Positions 41,989 to 43,340 of a stretch of 43,340 nt of DNA are shown piece after piece. The stretch lies in assembly GCA_003138355.1 (NCBI GenBank), contig PLFX01000024.1, positions 119,031 to 162,370 of the forward strand, read 5' to 3'. The first letter of the stretch is position 1. Each line of letters starts with the position of its first letter. The translations under genes and the position numbers were made by a program. The stretch is from Solirubrobacterales bacterium (GTDB lineage: Bacteria; Actinomycetota; Thermoleophilia; Solirubrobacterales; Solirubrobacteraceae). The notes beneath the pieces were generated by a model. It saw nothing but the letters and a program-made list of their open reading frames with translations, did no database searches and had not been told where the DNA came from.

Positions 41989-42025
41989 GTGTGGTCGGCC
42001 TTCGGGCTGGCCACACGTCGTTTTG
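41989..42025 (+). terminator. UUCG-loop terminator of the sugar importer operon
   Basis: GTGTGGTCGGCC and GGCTGGCCACAC pair over 12 positions (two G-U) with a TTCG tetraloop, followed by GTCGTTTT. This is a convincing factor-independent terminator. The remaining bases to 42132 show no gene. Confidence 0.75.
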
Positions 42026-42132
42026 GTCCGCCGTCAACACCCGATCAGCGATGTCGGCGCCGCGAGCATGGAACTCGCACGGGCGCAGACGTCTGCTCGC
42101 GAAGGCCTAACACCAGCCTGCCGTGTCCGCGA

Positions 42133-42756
42133 CTACGGGCAGCGTCGGTGCGTGCGCTTGAGGATGCTCGTCGCCGCGGCCTGGACTGGGCCCATGACAT
42201 TGCTCAACGAGCCGCCGGCCGAGCGCTCGACACCGACCAGCAGTACACAGCTGCCCTCGGTGAAGATCGCGTTAGCTGAGTAGAAGTTTTCCTCGACCGG
42301 GGCCTGGTCGATCCACGCGTGAGAGCCTGGAATCCCCTTCAGCGAGTAGCGCTTGGCCACGCTCGTGCCATCGCCGCCCACCTCGAGGCGAGTGAGGTCG
42401 GCTGCCGCCTCCTTGCTCGCTTTGGCGGCGGAGCCGACCTCGACGACCCAGGAGACGCCGGCTCCAGAGGTCTCATTAGCGGTGTACGCGGTCGGCTGGG
42501 CGAGCGCCTCGACGAAGCCTTCCTTGGCGAGCCGCGGCGTCGCCGTTGCCTTGGGGCCGAGCGCGGCGCCCCATTCGGCCGCCGTCGTGTACTTCAGCGG
42601 CTTTGCCGACGGAGCGAAACCCGTCTCGTCGTGGCCCTGTACGACGTAGTTCGTCAGCGGCGAGCGCGGCGCAGCGAGCGCGCCGGCAGCAACAATTAGC
42701 GCGACGCACGCGGTGGCGCTCACGAGGAGCGTCGCTCTTGTTATGTGTCTCGGCAT
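42133..42756 (-). CDS. Secreted protein of unknown function
   Basis: A 207-aa exported protein from the ATG at 42756, preceded by GAGGAT. The signal peptide is hydrophobic (about residues 8-27, ending GALAA). The mature part has regular strands and helices (VVQGHDETGFAPSAKPLKYTTAAEWGAAL, GVSWVVEVGSAAKASKEAAADL, SLKGIPGSHAWIDQAPVEENFYSANAIFTEGSCVLLVGVERS). The FTEGSCVLLVG strand recalls small secreted domains that handle hydrophobic or lipid ligands, but I do not recognise a family. It lies between the importer operon and the decayed binding-protein copy. Confidence 0.7.
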   Translation of the reverse strand: MPRHITRATLLVSATACVALIVAAGALAAPRSPLTNYVVQGHDETGFAPSAKPLKYTTAAEWGAALGPKATATPRLAKEGFVEALAQPTAYTANETSGAGVSWVVEVGSAAKASKEAAADLTRLEVGGDGTSVAKRYSLKGIPGSHAWIDQAPVEENFYSANAIFTEGSCVLLVGVERSAGGSLSNVMGPVQAAATSILKRTHRRCP

Positions 42757-42795
42757 CGATCCTCGATCAAAGCTCTTCCCCCATCGTATCGGTGC

Positions 42796-42815
42796 GCCGG
42801 CGAGGGAACGCCGGC
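42796..42815. terminator. GCCGGCG/CGCCGGC hairpin
   Basis: A 7-bp stem with a 6-base loop (AGGGAA) lies between the secreted-protein gene start and the decayed gene. There is no U-run. It may be an upstream leader or a weak end signal. Confidence 0.3.
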
Positions 42816-42938
42816 CTAATTGGTCGCGATCTGCGTCCGGGCGAAATCCACGGCGAGCAGCTGGGTTAGCTGCTCGAGCGCCTCGCGACCCTCGCCGGCA
42901 TGGAATGCGCCTAGACACGAGAGGTAGGAGGTGTACCT

Positions 42939-43266
42939 GTGTTGCACTACATCCACACAGGTCTCGGACATACAGGCAGGTAACTCGAAGCATGTGCAGG
43001 CTATCGCGTTGACCTCGGATGACCCGCACTGAAACGAGATCGGCCAGGGGGAGCTCATTGACTGCGTAGCAGCGCTTGCAGTCAAAGGCAAGATGCATGC
43101 CGGCAGCTCATTCACGTGCCCGAGCGTGAACTGCAAGTCTGTCAGTGCACCCAGCAAGTGGACCGTGGCATCGACGACGAATGCAGTGACCGGCGCGACG
43201 AAGAACACGATCGTCTTCTCGCAGCCGCTCGAGTTCACGCAGAATTACAAGCAGTACAAGTTCTAG
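42939..43266 (+). pseudogene. Internally deleted second copy of the sugar-binding-protein gene
   Basis: Three blocks match the intact gene at 40831 in order. The first is a ribosome site plus GTGTTGCAC start. The second is 42958-43028, collinear without gaps with 41101-41171. The third is 43030-43266, against 41689-41928 with one codon missing. The two stretches between them (about 250 and 520 bases in the intact gene) are gone. The start frame hits a stop after 14 codons. The last block keeps an open frame (NEIGQGELIDCV ... YKQYKF) with many substitutions, so the copy diverged under constraint before it was broken. No working protein is expected. Confidence 0.85.
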
Positions 43267-43273
43267 AGTGCGC

Positions 43274-43300
43274 GCTGGTCCGGCCGTTGGTCGGACCAGC
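43274..43300 (+). terminator. Hairpin after the decayed binding-protein copy
   Basis: GCTGGTCCG and CGGACCAGC pair over 9 bp, at the place where the intact copy has its own first hairpin. The bases after it (CCCTCTCTCTGC ... CATGTGGTCGG) resemble the start of the intact gene's second terminator, so the duplication reached past the gene. The window ends in this region. Confidence 0.55.
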
Positions 43301-43340
43301 GATGTCCCTCTCTCTGCAACGGCATGTGGTCGGCTAGCGC

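Noticed and set aside
42816-43238. Minus-strand frame of 140 codons across the decayed binding-protein copy
   Set aside because: Mostly antisense of the ghost gene; the last 30 codons (EGREALEQLTQLL) look protein-like but are too short to assign.
1-43340. Search for tRNA, rRNA, CRISPR arrays, transposases, integrases and attachment sites
   Set aside because: No T-loop-like sequences in gaps, no regular repeats with spacers and no transposase or integrase protein motifs were seen by eye.

Overview
The window is GC-rich, densely coded DNA with many GTG and TTG starts and 4-bp stop/start overlaps. Gene content and codon use suggest a soil actinobacterium, possibly of the Thermoleophilia/Solirubrobacterales type. 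That placement is an inference from general resemblance, not a measured result. No tRNA, rRNA, CRISPR array, prophage or insertion sequence was seen.

Layout, left to right. (1) 93-3070 (+): a PstB-type phosphate ABC ATPase, overlapped by a small lipoprotein and followed by a secreted PQQ-like beta-propeller. (2) 3084-8346 (-): a tight operon with a class III aminotransferase, a saccharopine-dehydrogenase-like enzyme, alanine dehydrogenase, an aminobutyraldehyde-type dehydrogenase and a small membrane protein. An APC permease plus a GNAT acetyltransferase lie divergently (8519-10539). Together they look like uptake and catabolism of a polyamine or other omega-amine, with alanine dehydrogenase recycling pyruvate. 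(3) 10536-18120: greA; a secreted NlpC/P60 hydrolase behind a cyclic-di-AMP (ydaO-type) riboswitch; a remnant of a dienelactone hydrolase; a GT39-type membrane glycosyltransferase with glycine-rich segments; a small Cys-containing protein; a CAP-like secreted protein; and a FUSC-type membrane protein. (4) 18122-22482: an amidohydrolase/SDR/MaoC operon, divergent from an acyl-CoA synthetase and a MarR regulator. (5) 22495-29495: a branched-chain-type ABC importer (binding protein, two ATPases, two permeases) ending in 4-hydroxybenzoate 3-monooxygenase (pobA). It is divergent from a FadR-type regulator, and an inverted repeat has one arm inside the importer promoter. (6) 29551-31575: a 5'-truncated alpha/beta-hydrolase fragment joined in frame behind the stop of a hybrid histidine kinase. 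(7) 31675-41928: an L-arabinose regulon. araB-araD-araA run leftward, a LacI-type regulator sits in the middle, and a sugar ABC importer (ATPase, two permeases, binding protein) runs rightward. Both operons are driven by copies of one 33-bp promoter/operator element. (8) 42133-43340: a secreted protein of unknown function, then a decayed, internally deleted second copy of the sugar-binding-protein gene.

The strongest new-looking signals are the duplicated 33-bp promoter/operator around lacI, the ghost paralogue of the sugar-binding protein, the c-di-AMP riboswitch whose 3' end holds the ribosome site of a TTG-started cell-wall hydrolase, and the omega-amine operon with its own alanine dehydrogenase. 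The remaining genes belong to recognisable families, although several substrates are unknown.
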